From positions 1-61,971 of the forward strand of contig DAOUQF010000022.1 of NCBI GenBank assembly GCA_030625815.1: a stretch of DNA of 61,971 nucleotides, given 5' to 3'. The stretch's first letter is position 1; the number at the start of each line of letters is the position of its first letter. The notes below the pieces were generated by a model. It was not told where the DNA came from. It saw only the letters and a list, made by a program, of their open reading frames with translations, and did no database searches. The translations under genes were made by a program, and so were the position numbers. Positions 33,508-40,268 of this stretch are shown piece by piece. Source of the stretch: Eubacteriales bacterium (GTDB taxonomy: Bacteria > Bacillota > Clostridia > Tissierellales > GPF-1).

Positions 33508-33530
33508 GCCTGCCCCTCCTTCAAATGCGT

Positions 33531-33815
33531 CTATTCTACCGGCAAATAAACGAGATTAAGTATTTCCTCGTACCAGTCAACTCCGTCAAACTCAGTACTT
33601 AAATGAGTCACTATAGCATCCTCCGACTCAGGAGAATAGATCCAAAACCAACCATTCACTGTATTGAACAGAACTTGCTTGAAACGAACACATACATCCC
33701 TAATCCAGATAAAGTCTCCCCCTTCGTCAAAATCTTCCGAATCAATCTCCCATCCATCCGTATCAGCAATCGCTTTAATTTCAGTCAACGGACGCACACC
33801 AGAATACTTTTTCAT
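33531..33815 (-). CDS. Hypothetical phage protein
   Basis: A 94-residue acidic protein starting at ATG 33815 with GGGAG. It has aromatic residues in DFIWIRDV and GWFWIYSPESE. No domain recognised. Confidence 0.65.
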   Translation of the reverse strand: MKKYSGVRPLTEIKAIADTDGWEIDSEDFDEGGDFIWIRDVCVRFKQVLFNTVNGWFWIYSPESEDAIVTHLSTEFDGVDWYEEILNLVYLPVE

Positions 33816-33865
33816 ATCAACCACTCCCATCTTCGACTATTCATCTATCCAATTATTTGTTATAA

Positions 33866-34108
33866 TTAAATAGAGATATTTTTGATCAAATACTCACTTG
33901 ATCCGCATTCCAGTGCGGGTCTTTTTTCTTGCTCGAACAACTTGTGTTGAACATGCTGCATAGTCTCATTGCGATTCCCACATTTCGGACAAACACACTC
34001 GGATATCACTTGGCGAACATTTTTATTCCATGGATCTGATATTGCATACTGTTTCGATCCAGTTCTACTCAAGTCTGTCCTGCAATTTTCACATAACTTC
34101 TTCAACAT
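33866..34108 (-). CDS. Zinc-ribbon hypothetical protein
   Basis: An 80-residue protein whose best start is ATG 34108 after GAGGAAG. It carries CENCRTDL and CPKCGNRNE pairs that form a four-cysteine ribbon, with the segment YAISDPWNKNV between. Possible nucleic-acid-binding early protein. Confidence 0.65.
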   Translation of the reverse strand: MLKKLCENCRTDLSRTGSKQYAISDPWNKNVRQVISECVCPKCGNRNETMQHVQHKLFEQEKRPALECGSSEYLIKNISI

Positions 34109-34119
34109 TACACTCTTCC

Positions 34120-34638
34120 TCATTTACTGACTTCAATCTGTCTATATGGCGTTGCATCATCTAAGCCTGAAGCGATCCTTGCGAGTTTCCTTCGCTCTTC
34201 ACTCGATATTTCCATCGGCTCTTCATCATCCATTAACTCTCTGAAGATCATATGCTTATGCACAAAAGCACTAAATAGCGATTTTTCTTCTTTTGCATAC
34301 AATCGCTTATAGAAATCAAAAAACAGTTCTACTTCCATTTGCTGTTCAATCGTGAGAAAACTCCGTGCTTTATTTTGTTCATTTCCACGTTTGAAGAACG
34401 AAACATCGCGTTCATTTGTAACCTTATAGATAATCTGGAACAGAAGAAGTCTTTCTCTTTTTGTGCGATATCTGAAAGTACATTCAATTTTTTCTTCGGA
34501 CTCAAGCTCTTCCGCCGTATATCCGTATCGCACCATCAATCTCTTTAGCGCTTCTTCAGCATTGACCTTTTCGCCGCCTTCACCGCGCTCAGCCAATGTC
34601 TTTAGCTTTAGTAGCAAGCCTTTCCTTTTGTCCATCAT
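34120..34638 (-). CDS. DUF2786-like N-terminal phage protein
   Basis: A 172-residue basic protein. The opening KLKTLAERGEGGEKVNAEEALKRL resembles the DUF2786-type N-terminal helix pair found in phage and plasmid proteins. The remainder is charged and helical (FFDFYKRLYAKEEKS). Function unknown. Confidence 0.65.
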   Translation of the reverse strand: MMDKRKGLLLKLKTLAERGEGGEKVNAEEALKRLMVRYGYTAEELESEEKIECTFRYRTKRERLLLFQIIYKVTNERDVSFFKRGNEQNKARSFLTIEQQMEVELFFDFYKRLYAKEEKSLFSAFVHKHMIFRELMDDEEPMEISSEERRKLARIASGLDDATPYRQIEVSK

Positions 34639-34991
34639 TCGCCTCCTAGCGCTTGCAATGCCAACTGGATCCGCATGTCTACGCCTTCAGGTATCGTTTG
34701 TATGTAGTCCAAATCGATCTCCTCAAGCGTTTGTGTCGAAAAGCTGACACACTCTCTCAGTACTTGATTCTCTGCCCTCAAATTCTCAATAATAACCGCC
34801 TGGAAGCCATTGCTATCGTCAAGCAGTGCAACCGCCTCTTGGTACTCGCCAATCAAGTTATGCTGCTGTACCGCTATAACAACCAGCATGATAATCAAAA
34901 GAACCAAAGCCGGAATGATCATCGAATCAATCTTCATTTGTTCTTTAGTCTTTGGTCGTTTTACCTTTCTCTCATTCAAATTGTCATTCAT
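34635..34991 (-). CDS. Single-pass membrane protein with coiled coil
   Basis: A 118-residue protein; the third of three consecutive ATG codons, 34991, is best placed behind AAAGGTGG. A basic N-terminus leads to one transmembrane helix (SMIIPALVLLIIMLVVIAV, about residues 22-41), then a coiled coil (AVALLDDSNGFQAVIIENL). Membrane association of replication is one possibility; function unknown. Confidence 0.65.
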   Translation of the reverse strand: MNDNLNERKVKRPKTKEQMKIDSMIIPALVLLIIMLVVIAVQQHNLIGEYQEAVALLDDSNGFQAVIIENLRAENQVLRECVSFSTQTLEEIDLDYIQTIPEGVDMRIQLALQALGGE

Positions 34992-35181
34992 CATCATCCA
35001 CCTTTCGATTATCTGATTTTGCGATCTGCATACTCTTCTGATCAACAAGCATGATCACGCCTTTATAATGATCAACCATCACCATTGCCCCAGATTCGGA
35101 AGATCGGAATAGTGTTGCGAACTCATTCATCGGGTGCTCTTCGTCAAACGTATCTAGTACCTTCATCTCCACTTCGTTCAT
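34984..35181 (-). CDS. Hypothetical early phage protein
   Basis: A 65-residue protein from ATG 35181 after AGGGAG. It is acidic with a beta-type segment (SGAMVMVDHYKGVIMLV). It overlaps the next gene by 8 bp. No family recognised. Confidence 0.65.
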   Translation of the reverse strand: MNEVEMKVLDTFDEEHPMNEFATLFRSSESGAMVMVDHYKGVIMLVDQKSMQIAKSDNRKVDDDE

Positions 35182-35210
35182 AACAAATCTCCCTTCAAGC
35201 AAAATCGATA

Positions 35211-35393
35211 CTACATATAGACCTTCTCATCAAAATACCTTCTACTAATCTTGCCGCGCACCGTGATCTTTCCTTGGTCTGCAAGTTCTGTGTTCAGCTC
35301 CCGAATCAACTGATATGCATAGCTCATAGAAACCTGAAGGATCTCCGATATTTCCTGTGCGTTGTAAAATCTTGATTCAATAACCTTTGCCAT
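35211..35393 (-). CDS. Excisionase-like small winged-helix DNA-binding protein
   Basis: A 60-residue protein whose first half is helix-turn-helix (FYNAQEISEILQVSMSYAYQ, then LIRELNTEL) and whose end carries the wing (GKISRRYFDEKVYM). This matches helix-turn-helix excisionase family proteins, which bend DNA at att or early promoters. Xis activity is plausible since no other Xis is seen. Confidence 0.7.
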   Translation of the reverse strand: MAKVIESRFYNAQEISEILQVSMSYAYQLIRELNTELADQGKITVRGKISRRYFDEKVYM

Positions 35394-35405
35394 TTGATAC
35401 TCCTT

Positions 35406-35930
35406 TCATGTCCTTTTGTAATAACCTTTCATACTCATCTTCTTCTCCAATCGATATTCTAGATCCTGAAGATCCAGTCCATATACTTCAGACATTTCGA
35501 TCAGATGCATTTGAATTGCCGGCATAATATCCAGTATCTGCTCTTCATGATGCTGCACGCTTTGCCATTCATCCTTGGTAAACTCTCTCCGGTCCCGTTT
35601 ATTCACTACCAGCTTCCGAAGTCGCTCAATGTTCGATATCAACTCTGCAGCTTCCTCAATCAGTACACCCATGCCGACCACATTATGATCATCAACCCGA
35701 TTCAGTACCGGCACGTTGAAGAACCCCGTCTTGTACTCGAAGCAATGCACTGCGAGAAGCCGATCGCTCTTCAGCACCCTGGTCATCCTGTAGGCATTCT
35801 CCTGGGGAACGTCACGGCCTGATTCATAATCTGAAATTGTCGACTGTGTAACCCCAATAGCCCTGGCCAAAGCATTTTGACTCATGCCACTTCTTTTCCT
35901 TTGAATCATTAACTCATTTGAAAACGACAT
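35406..35930 (-). CDS. XRE family transcriptional regulator
   Basis: A 174-residue protein. Residues 4-60 are an XRE helix-turn-helix (QKRSGMSQNALARAIGVTQS-like, seen as RKRSGMSQNALARAIGVTQ, then STISDYESGRDVP). The C-terminal 110 residues are helical and of unknown role. Strong GGAGGTGA precedes the ATG. It is part of the early operon, separate from the CI/Cro pair. Confidence 0.85.
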   Translation of the reverse strand: MSFSNELMIQRKRSGMSQNALARAIGVTQSTISDYESGRDVPQENAYRMTRVLKSDRLLAVHCFEYKTGFFNVPVLNRVDDHNVVGMGVLIEEAAELISNIERLRKLVVNKRDRREFTKDEWQSVQHHEEQILDIMPAIQMHLIEMSEVYGLDLQDLEYRLEKKMSMKGYYKRT

Positions 35931-36001
35931 ATAATCACCTCCAATAGTATTTATTCAACCGGTAACTTGCCGGTGAAATATCAGTTCATTATCCAGTACA
36001 A

Positions 36002-36190
36002 TTACACTAGAAGAGCTTCACAAATCTCATCAAGGGTTCGCTGAAGAAGCAATCTCCCCTCACAGATTAATTCATCAAGATCGTGCCCCTGGTGAAGCAT
36101 CTCTGCAATATTTCTTGAAATCTCTCTAGCAGTACGTCTCATCTCTTCTGTGATCAGATTCGCCCTCTGATCAATCAGCATTAATCGCAT
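36002..36190 (-). CDS. Small hypothetical early protein
   Basis: A 62-residue helical acidic protein after GAGTGAGGTGAG. Two helices are likely (NLITEEMRRTAREISRNIAE, then LDELICEGRLLLQRTL). It may be an interaction protein; no family recognised. Confidence 0.65.
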   Translation of the reverse strand: MRLMLIDQRANLITEEMRRTAREISRNIAEMLHQGHDLDELICEGRLLLQRTLDEICEALLV

Positions 36191-36233
36191 TACTCACCTC
36201 ACTCATACGGTCATGAAAATGGCCGTTCTTTCA

Positions 36234-36557
36234 TTAACGTGATGAACTCTCAACAGAAGACAATGAATGACCGCACTTTCTACAAAACTGATCAGTGGAA
36301 TCACTAACAAAACCACATTCGCATCGAATGATGTTAGGATTAATTTGAAGGCCGCAATTTGGACAGAAATTCTGGCCTTCTTTCACTGGTCCTTTGCAAC
36401 CAGGACATTTCTGATTTTCATCTTCCCAACAATCACATAAAAAACTATTCTTAACGTGTGCCCTAGCAAGCCTGCTTTTAGGATTTCTGCATACTGAAAA
36501 CTTACCTTCCTCTTTTCTCCATTTACATGTTCCGCAACACTCAACAACTGCTTTCAT
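36234..36557 (-). CDS. Double zinc-ribbon protein
   Basis: A 107-residue protein starting at ATG 36557 after GGAAGGAGAG. The N-terminal half has CGTCKW and CRNPKS cysteines. The C-terminal half contains two consecutive zinc ribbons (CPGCKGPV with CPNCGL, and CECGF with CRKCGH). Function unknown; likely protein or nucleic-acid interaction. Confidence 0.7.
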   Translation of the reverse strand: MKAVVECCGTCKWRKEEGKFSVCRNPKSRLARAHVKNSFLCDCWEDENQKCPGCKGPVKEGQNFCPNCGLQINPNIIRCECGFVSDSTDQFCRKCGHSLSSVESSSR

Positions 36558-36720
36558 ATTTATCTCTCCTTCCATTCTTTTCGATCATCCACACAACCAC
36601 CGGATCCAGAACCAATCCGCAGCGGAAGCAGTGTGTGTCTCCCTGCTGGATCTCCGTTTGGCAGCGTGGGCATTTTTTTAGTTCCTGGTAGTTTGCATCG
36701 ATTCTACTGAAATTAGCCAT
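36541..36720 (-). CDS. Small zinc-ribbon protein
   Basis: A 59-residue protein from ATG 36720 (GAGGAGG at 9 nt). It contains KKCPRCQTEI and THCFRCGLVL, a four-cysteine ribbon, then hydrophobic VVVWMIEKN. It overlaps its neighbours on both sides by a few bases. Function unknown. Confidence 0.7.
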   Translation of the reverse strand: MANFSRIDANYQELKKCPRCQTEIQQGDTHCFRCGLVLDPVVVWMIEKNGRRDKYESSC

Positions 36721-36943
36721 CTTCATTCTCCTCCTCAGAGGATGAGTCCACGTTTTGTAGGAATATTTGGTCAGGTGTTGTATCAAATACTTCTGCAATC
36801 CTTACTGCCATGTCATATCTTAAGCGGATCGTCCCATTTGTTAAGGCAGAAATATACTGTTTGCTTTTCCCAAGCTTTCCAGCAAGTTCAGACATAGTAA
36901 TACCTTCTTTTCTACACATTTCTCTAATCGATAGTCCGTACAT
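36713..36943 (-). CDS. Cro-like XRE regulator, first gene of the lytic operon
   Basis: A 76-residue protein from ATG 36943 (AGGAGGTG at 9 nt; the GTG in the site itself is not used). The helix-turn-helix lies at about residues 15-60 (MSELAGKLGKSKQYISALT, then NGTIRLRYDMAVRIAEVF). It is transcribed from the leftward promoter divergently from the CI-like gene, so it is probably the Cro equivalent. The tail is acidic. Confidence 0.85.
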   Translation of the reverse strand: MYGLSIREMCRKEGITMSELAGKLGKSKQYISALTNGTIRLRYDMAVRIAEVFDTTPDQIFLQNVDSSSEEENEDG

Positions 36944-36968
36944 AGATAGTTTCACCTCCTAAAATCCA

Positions 36969-37043
36969 CATTTACGTTACTTTAATTATAAGGATAGTCC
37001 TATTTTACGTGACTGTCAACATAAATTTCTTCATTTATGTGAC
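36969..37043. promoter_or_regulatory. Three-operator switch region between cro-like and CI-like genes
   Basis: Three 12-bp direct repeats of consensus WTTTAYGTKACT lie at 36969-36980, 37002-37013 and 37032-37043, 33 and 30 bp apart. The middle one is inside the leftward promoter and the third reaches the rightward -35. This is the arrangement expected for binding of repressor and Cro. Confidence 0.7.
36990..37018 (-). promoter_or_regulatory. Lytic promoter (leftward)
   Basis: On the minus strand TTGACA (37018-37013) and TATCCT (36995-36990) are separated by 17 bp. It drives the cro-like gene and early operon and overlaps the middle operator. Confidence 0.8.
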
Positions 37044-37045
37044 TT

Positions 37046-37075
37046 TTTGGAAAATCCACGTATTCTTTACTATAA
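37046..37075 (+). promoter_or_regulatory. Repressor promoter (rightward)
   Basis: TTGGAA (37046-37051) and TATAAT (37070-37075), 18-bp spacing, precede the CI-like gene. Confidence 0.7.
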
Positions 37076-37097
37076 TAAAGGAAGTGAGGTGAAGATT

Positions 37098-37409
37098 ATG
37101 GAATTCCATGAACGACTAAAGCATGAAAGAAAAAAATTAAAATTAACTCAAGAGGAATTCGGCAAGAATTTTAATCTTTCCAAACAGGCGATCTCTTCAT
37201 ACGAAAAAGGCCTTCGTCAACCAAATCCTGACCTACTAAAAGCCTTCGCTAAATTTTTAGATGTTTCAGTAGATTTCCTTCTTTGCGAAACGAATGTGAG
37301 ACATCACACAGACACTCTCGCTTTCCACACCACTGGTGATCTCACTGAAGAAGAGTTGGAACAGGTGAAACAATATATCAAGTTTTTACAAACTCAAAGA
37401 GACGACTAA
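37098..37409 (+). CDS. CI-like XRE repressor
   Basis: A 103-residue repressor from ATG 37098, where GTGAGGTGA is in place; the frame opens earlier without one. The helix-turn-helix spans about residues 5-58 (LKLTQEEFGKNFNLSKQ, then AISSYEKGLRQPNPDLL), and the C-terminal part (TEEELEQVKQYIKFLQTQ) resembles the dimerising end of ImmR-type repressors. It has no LexA-like autocleavage domain, so inactivation needs the ImmA-like protease at 38500. Confidence 0.88.
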   Translation: MEFHERLKHERKKLKLTQEEFGKNFNLSKQAISSYEKGLRQPNPDLLKAFAKFLDVSVDFLLCETNVRHHTDTLAFHTTGDLTEEELEQVKQYIKFLQTQRDD

Positions 37410-37436
37410 GAGCACAGGGAGACCTGTGCTCTTTCT
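37409..37436 (+). terminator. Terminator after the CI-like gene
   Basis: AGAGCACAGG (37409-37418) pairs perfectly with CCTGTGCTCT (37423-37432), followed by T-rich sequence. The remaining 37437-37619 contains no gene and probably the promoter of the next one. Confidence 0.8.
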
Positions 37437-37619
37437 TTGTAAACAAATATATCGATTGATTTCCAACAATTAGGATAACGTTTAGTTGCAGGAGGTGTGC
37501 TTTAAAATTTCATAAATATGCACTTGGTAATATCTGAATGTTTATTAGCGTGTTCATAACACATTAATATTCTTCAAGTTAATGAAAGTCACTAAAAATA
37601 AAGGGAGCGAGGAAAGAAC

Positions 37620-38366
37620 ATGAGTAAAAATGTAAAAACGAAACCATGTAAATCATGTGGCCATGAAATATCTGCAAAGGGAAAGGTGACTTGTCCAAGT
37701 TGTGGCGCGGTAAATAAAAAACCATTCTACAAAAGGGCTTGGTTTATTATTTTGACAGTTGTCATTATTTTAGGTGCTTTTGGTAATTTAGGTGATGATA
37801 AAGCCGCTACTTCTCCAAGTGAATCAAACATTGAAACCAATGATAATTCATCCAATGCAGAACCAGCGACAGAACCAGCGACAGAACCAGCGGCAGAACC
37901 AGCGGCAGAACCGGCAGCAGAACCGGCAAGCAATGAGACCGTTAGTCAGAAGAATGCGCTGCGAAGTGCAAAGGATTACTTGGATTATACAGCCTTCTCG
38001 AGAGCTGGTTTAATCAGCCAGCTAGAATACGAAGGCTTCAGCACCGAAGATTCAACATATGGTGTTGATAATTGTGGAGCAGACTGGATGGAACAAGCTG
38101 TTATAAATGCAAAAGATTATTTAGATTATACCGCCTTCTCAGCAAGCGGGTTAATCGAGCAATTAGAATTTGATGGTTTCTCAACAGAAGAAGCAACACA
38201 TGGTGTTAGTAATTGTGACGCAGATTGGATGGAACAAGCTGCAAAAAGTGCACAGGATTATTTGGATTACACCTCCTTTTCAAGAAAGGGACTAATTGAG
38301 CAATTAGAATTTGATGGCTACACAAATGAACAAGCAGTATTTGGTGTCAATGCTACAGGATTATAA
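37620..38366 (+). CDS. Ltp-like superinfection-exclusion protein with three Ltp repeats
   Basis: A 248-residue membrane-anchored protein. Residues 10-28 form a zinc ribbon (CKSCG, CPSCGA). KKPFYKRAWF (33-42) precedes one transmembrane helix (about 42-58), then a Glu-Pro-Ala linker encoded by 12-bp tandem repeats. Residues 113-248 contain three Ltp repeats (AKDYLDYTAFSRAGLI, QLEYEGFSTEDSTYGV, DWMEQA). In phage TP-J34 such repeats form the extracellular Ltp lipoprotein that blocks DNA entry of related phages. This form is tethered by a helix instead of a lipid. Strong GGGAGCGAGG site; terminator follows. Confidence 0.85.
   Translation: MSKNVKTKPCKSCGHEISAKGKVTCPSCGAVNKKPFYKRAWFIILTVVIILGAFGNLGDDKAATSPSESNIETNDNSSNAEPATEPATEPAAEPAAEPAAEPASNETVSQKNALRSAKDYLDYTAFSRAGLISQLEYEGFSTEDSTYGVDNCGADWMEQAVINAKDYLDYTAFSASGLIEQLEFDGFSTEEATHGVSNCDADWMEQAAKSAQDYLDYTSFSRKGLIEQLEFDGYTNEQAVFGVNATGL
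37858..37929 (+). repeat. Tandem 12-bp repeats encoding an (A/T)-E-P-A linker
   Basis: About six copies of GCAGAACCAGCG-like units lie in frame in the Ltp-like gene. Slipped-strand changes would lengthen or shorten the linker by four residues without frameshift. Confidence 0.85.
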
Positions 38367-38381
38367 TACAGCTCAAAATTT

Positions 38382-38406
38382 GACCGTCATATGGCGGTCT
38401 TTTTTT
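38382..38406 (+). terminator. Terminator after the Ltp-like gene
   Basis: GACCGTCAT and ATGGCGGTC (38382-38399) form an almost perfect palindromic stem followed by seven T. Confidence 0.8.
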
Positions 38407-38436
38407 ATACAAATTTCACTTTGATTGCTATTTCAT

Positions 38437-38465
38437 TTGACAGAACATGCGTTCGGGTATATCTT
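38437..38465 (+). promoter_or_regulatory. immA promoter containing a LexA (SOS) box
   Basis: TTGACA (38437-38442) and TATCTT (38460-38465), 17-bp spacing. Between them is GAACATGCGTTC (38443-38454), which fits the Gram-positive LexA box GAAC-N4-GTTC exactly. LexA bound here would block RNA polymerase until DNA damage. Confidence 0.75.
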
Positions 38466-38499
38466 GTATATAACATAACACAAACTCGAGGTGATCAAC

Positions 38500-39021
38500 A
38501 TGATATCAAATGACACAATATGCACTCTCGCACAAGAGCAGCATATCTCGATCACGCTCGCCCCCTTACCGCCAAAGGTCCAGGGATTCTACTCAGACTT
38601 TAACATGAACCCTCAGATCGCTATGAATCAGGATCTCACCGAAGGGAGCTCGGAGTATCGAAGCGTGCTGGCAGAAGAACTTGGCCACCACTTTACATCT
38701 TCAGGAGAAACCCCTTCCCTCACTGGCATGGCATACTATGATCGGATTCAGCGTGATCGGGTTGAATCAAGAGCAGCAAAATGGGCAGCTGATTTTTTAA
38801 TTCCGACTGAACTACTCCTTCGCAGGATTGAGGACTGTTCGGTCTCGTGCATCCAAGAGCTCGCTGACGCGTTCCAAGTCACCGTTGAGCTCGTGCAACA
38901 CAAACTCTACTACATGTCCTGCAAAGCTTTGTATTGGCCACTGAGTGATGAAAGATCGCTCTGCCTTGTTTCCCTGCCATCCATCTATATCTATGATCCA
39001 TTTACCTGTGGGATTCCTTGA
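38500..39021 (+). CDS. ImmA/IrrE family metallo-endopeptidase (anti-repressor)
   Basis: A 173-residue protein from ATG 38500 after GAGGTGA. The ImmA/IrrE zinc-site motif appears as LAEELGHHFTS near residue 62: the first histidine of HExxH is replaced by Glu, while the second remains and a further His and later Glu (RVESRAAKWAADF, residue about 88) are kept. This variant is common among clostridial phage ImmA proteins. ImmA cleaves ImmR-type repressors to induce the element. Its promoter carries an SOS box, matching such a role. Confidence 0.85.
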   Translation: MISNDTICTLAQEQHISITLAPLPPKVQGFYSDFNMNPQIAMNQDLTEGSSEYRSVLAEELGHHFTSSGETPSLTGMAYYDRIQRDRVESRAAKWAADFLIPTELLLRRIEDCSVSCIQELADAFQVTVELVQHKLYYMSCKALYWPLSDERSLCLVSLPSIYIYDPFTCGIP

Positions 39022-39089
39022 TTCGGCTGAAATTATTGATGTCGAAGTGAAACAATGATAATGAAGTCTACTATGAAAGGAATGATGGA

Positions 39090-40184
39090 ATGCCTACATA
39101 CAAAGATAAGAAGAATGGCACCTGGTACTGCAAGTTCTACTATTGCAACTGGACCGGGAAAAGAAAGCAACATCTAAAACGCGGTTTCCGCACCCAGAAG
39201 TCTGCTAAAGCCTATGAGCGAGATTTCCTAAGCAAGACCCATGTAAGCCCTGACATCAAGTTCAGTGCTCTTGTAGAATTGTATATGGAAGATTGCCGCA
39301 GCAGGCTGAAGCCGACAACTGTGCAAAACAAAGAATATGTCATCAATGATAAAGTACTCCCCTATTTTGGAGAAATGCAGCTGAATAAGATTGAACCCGC
39401 AGCTGTACGCCGTTGGCAAAATGAGTTGCTGACCCATAAGAATGGTTACACATTGACATACTTAAAGACCGTTCATAATCAGCTTTCAGCTATTTTCAAC
39501 TATGCGATGAAGTATTACAAGCTTCCCTCCAATCCCGCTCGAGTAACCGGTGCCATGGGGAAAAAATACACTGATAGCATTCAATTTTGGACAAAAGATG
39601 AATTCGATACATTCATTGTTGAAATGAATGACAAACCATTGGCAAGTACCATTTTCAAAATCCTTTTTTGGACCGGGATCCGCATTGGTGAACTCTTGGC
39701 TCTTACCCTGGACGATTTCGATTTTGTCAGTCAGACTGTACGTATCAATAAAAACTATGCCAGGCATAACGGCCAAGACCTATTGCTGACACCCAAAACA
39801 CCAAAGAGCAATCGAATCATCATGATCCCAGCGTTTCTCTGTGAAGCAGTTCAGGATTATTCAAAGATCCGCTACGACTATCATCCGAAAGACCGGCTCT
39901 TCCTAACAACCAAGAATACGCTGCGCAATGATATTAGACGAGGATGTGAGGCTTCAGGAATAAAACGAATCCGCGTTCATGATCTCCGGCACTCCCACGC
40001 TTCATTGCTTATTGAGCTGGGTTTTTCCCCTCTACTGATCAGCGAACGACTTGGTCATGATCGAATCGAGACTACCTTGCAAACTTATTCTCACCTCTAT
40101 CCAAACAAGCATTTCGAGGTTGCAGATAAACTGCAAAAGCTGGCAATTGAGACCACTGAAATACACAGGAAAATAGAGGAATGA
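39090..40184 (+). CDS. int: Tyrosine integrase (Tn916/lambda type)
   Basis: A 364-residue integrase. N-terminal arm-binding domain (KKNGTWYCKFYYCNWTGKRK, residues about 6-55), SAM-like core-binding domain (60-165), catalytic domain with TGIRIGELL (Arg), HDLRHSHAS (His-x-x-Arg), LGHDRIETTLQTYSHLYP (His and Tyr). It lies next to attR, as usual for elements in guaA. Arm-type repeats just downstream (40191-40209) and near attL are its likely binding sites. Confidence 0.95.
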   Translation: MPTYKDKKNGTWYCKFYYCNWTGKRKQHLKRGFRTQKSAKAYERDFLSKTHVSPDIKFSALVELYMEDCRSRLKPTTVQNKEYVINDKVLPYFGEMQLNKIEPAAVRRWQNELLTHKNGYTLTYLKTVHNQLSAIFNYAMKYYKLPSNPARVTGAMGKKYTDSIQFWTKDEFDTFIVEMNDKPLASTIFKILFWTGIRIGELLALTLDDFDFVSQTVRINKNYARHNGQDLLLTPKTPKSNRIIMIPAFLCEAVQDYSKIRYDYHPKDRLFLTTKNTLRNDIRRGCEASGIKRIRVHDLRHSHASLLIELGFSPLLISERLGHDRIETTLQTYSHLYPNKHFEVADKLQKLAIETTEIHRKIEE

Positions 40185-40190
40185 AAAAAG

Positions 40191-40209
40191 TAGTATCATT
40201 GTAGTATCA
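40191..40209. repeat. Putative integrase arm-type site, right end
   Basis: Two TAGTATCA units start 11 bp apart, immediately after the integrase stop codon; 18 of 19 positions match 4386-4404. Confidence 0.65.
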
Positions 40210-40220
40210 TTTGCAAATTA

Positions 40221-40261
40221 AAAAACCCGCAACCCTAGTATTCATCAGGGTTGCGGGTTTT
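40221..40261. terminator. Bidirectional terminator shared by int and guaA (phage-supplied)
   Basis: CCCGCAACCCT (40226-40236) pairs perfectly with AGGGTTGCGGG (40247-40257), with A and T runs on the two sides. It lies 13 nt from the att core. Since it is inside the element, the phage replaces the guaA terminator it displaced. Confidence 0.85.
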
Positions 40262-40268
40262 GTCTATG

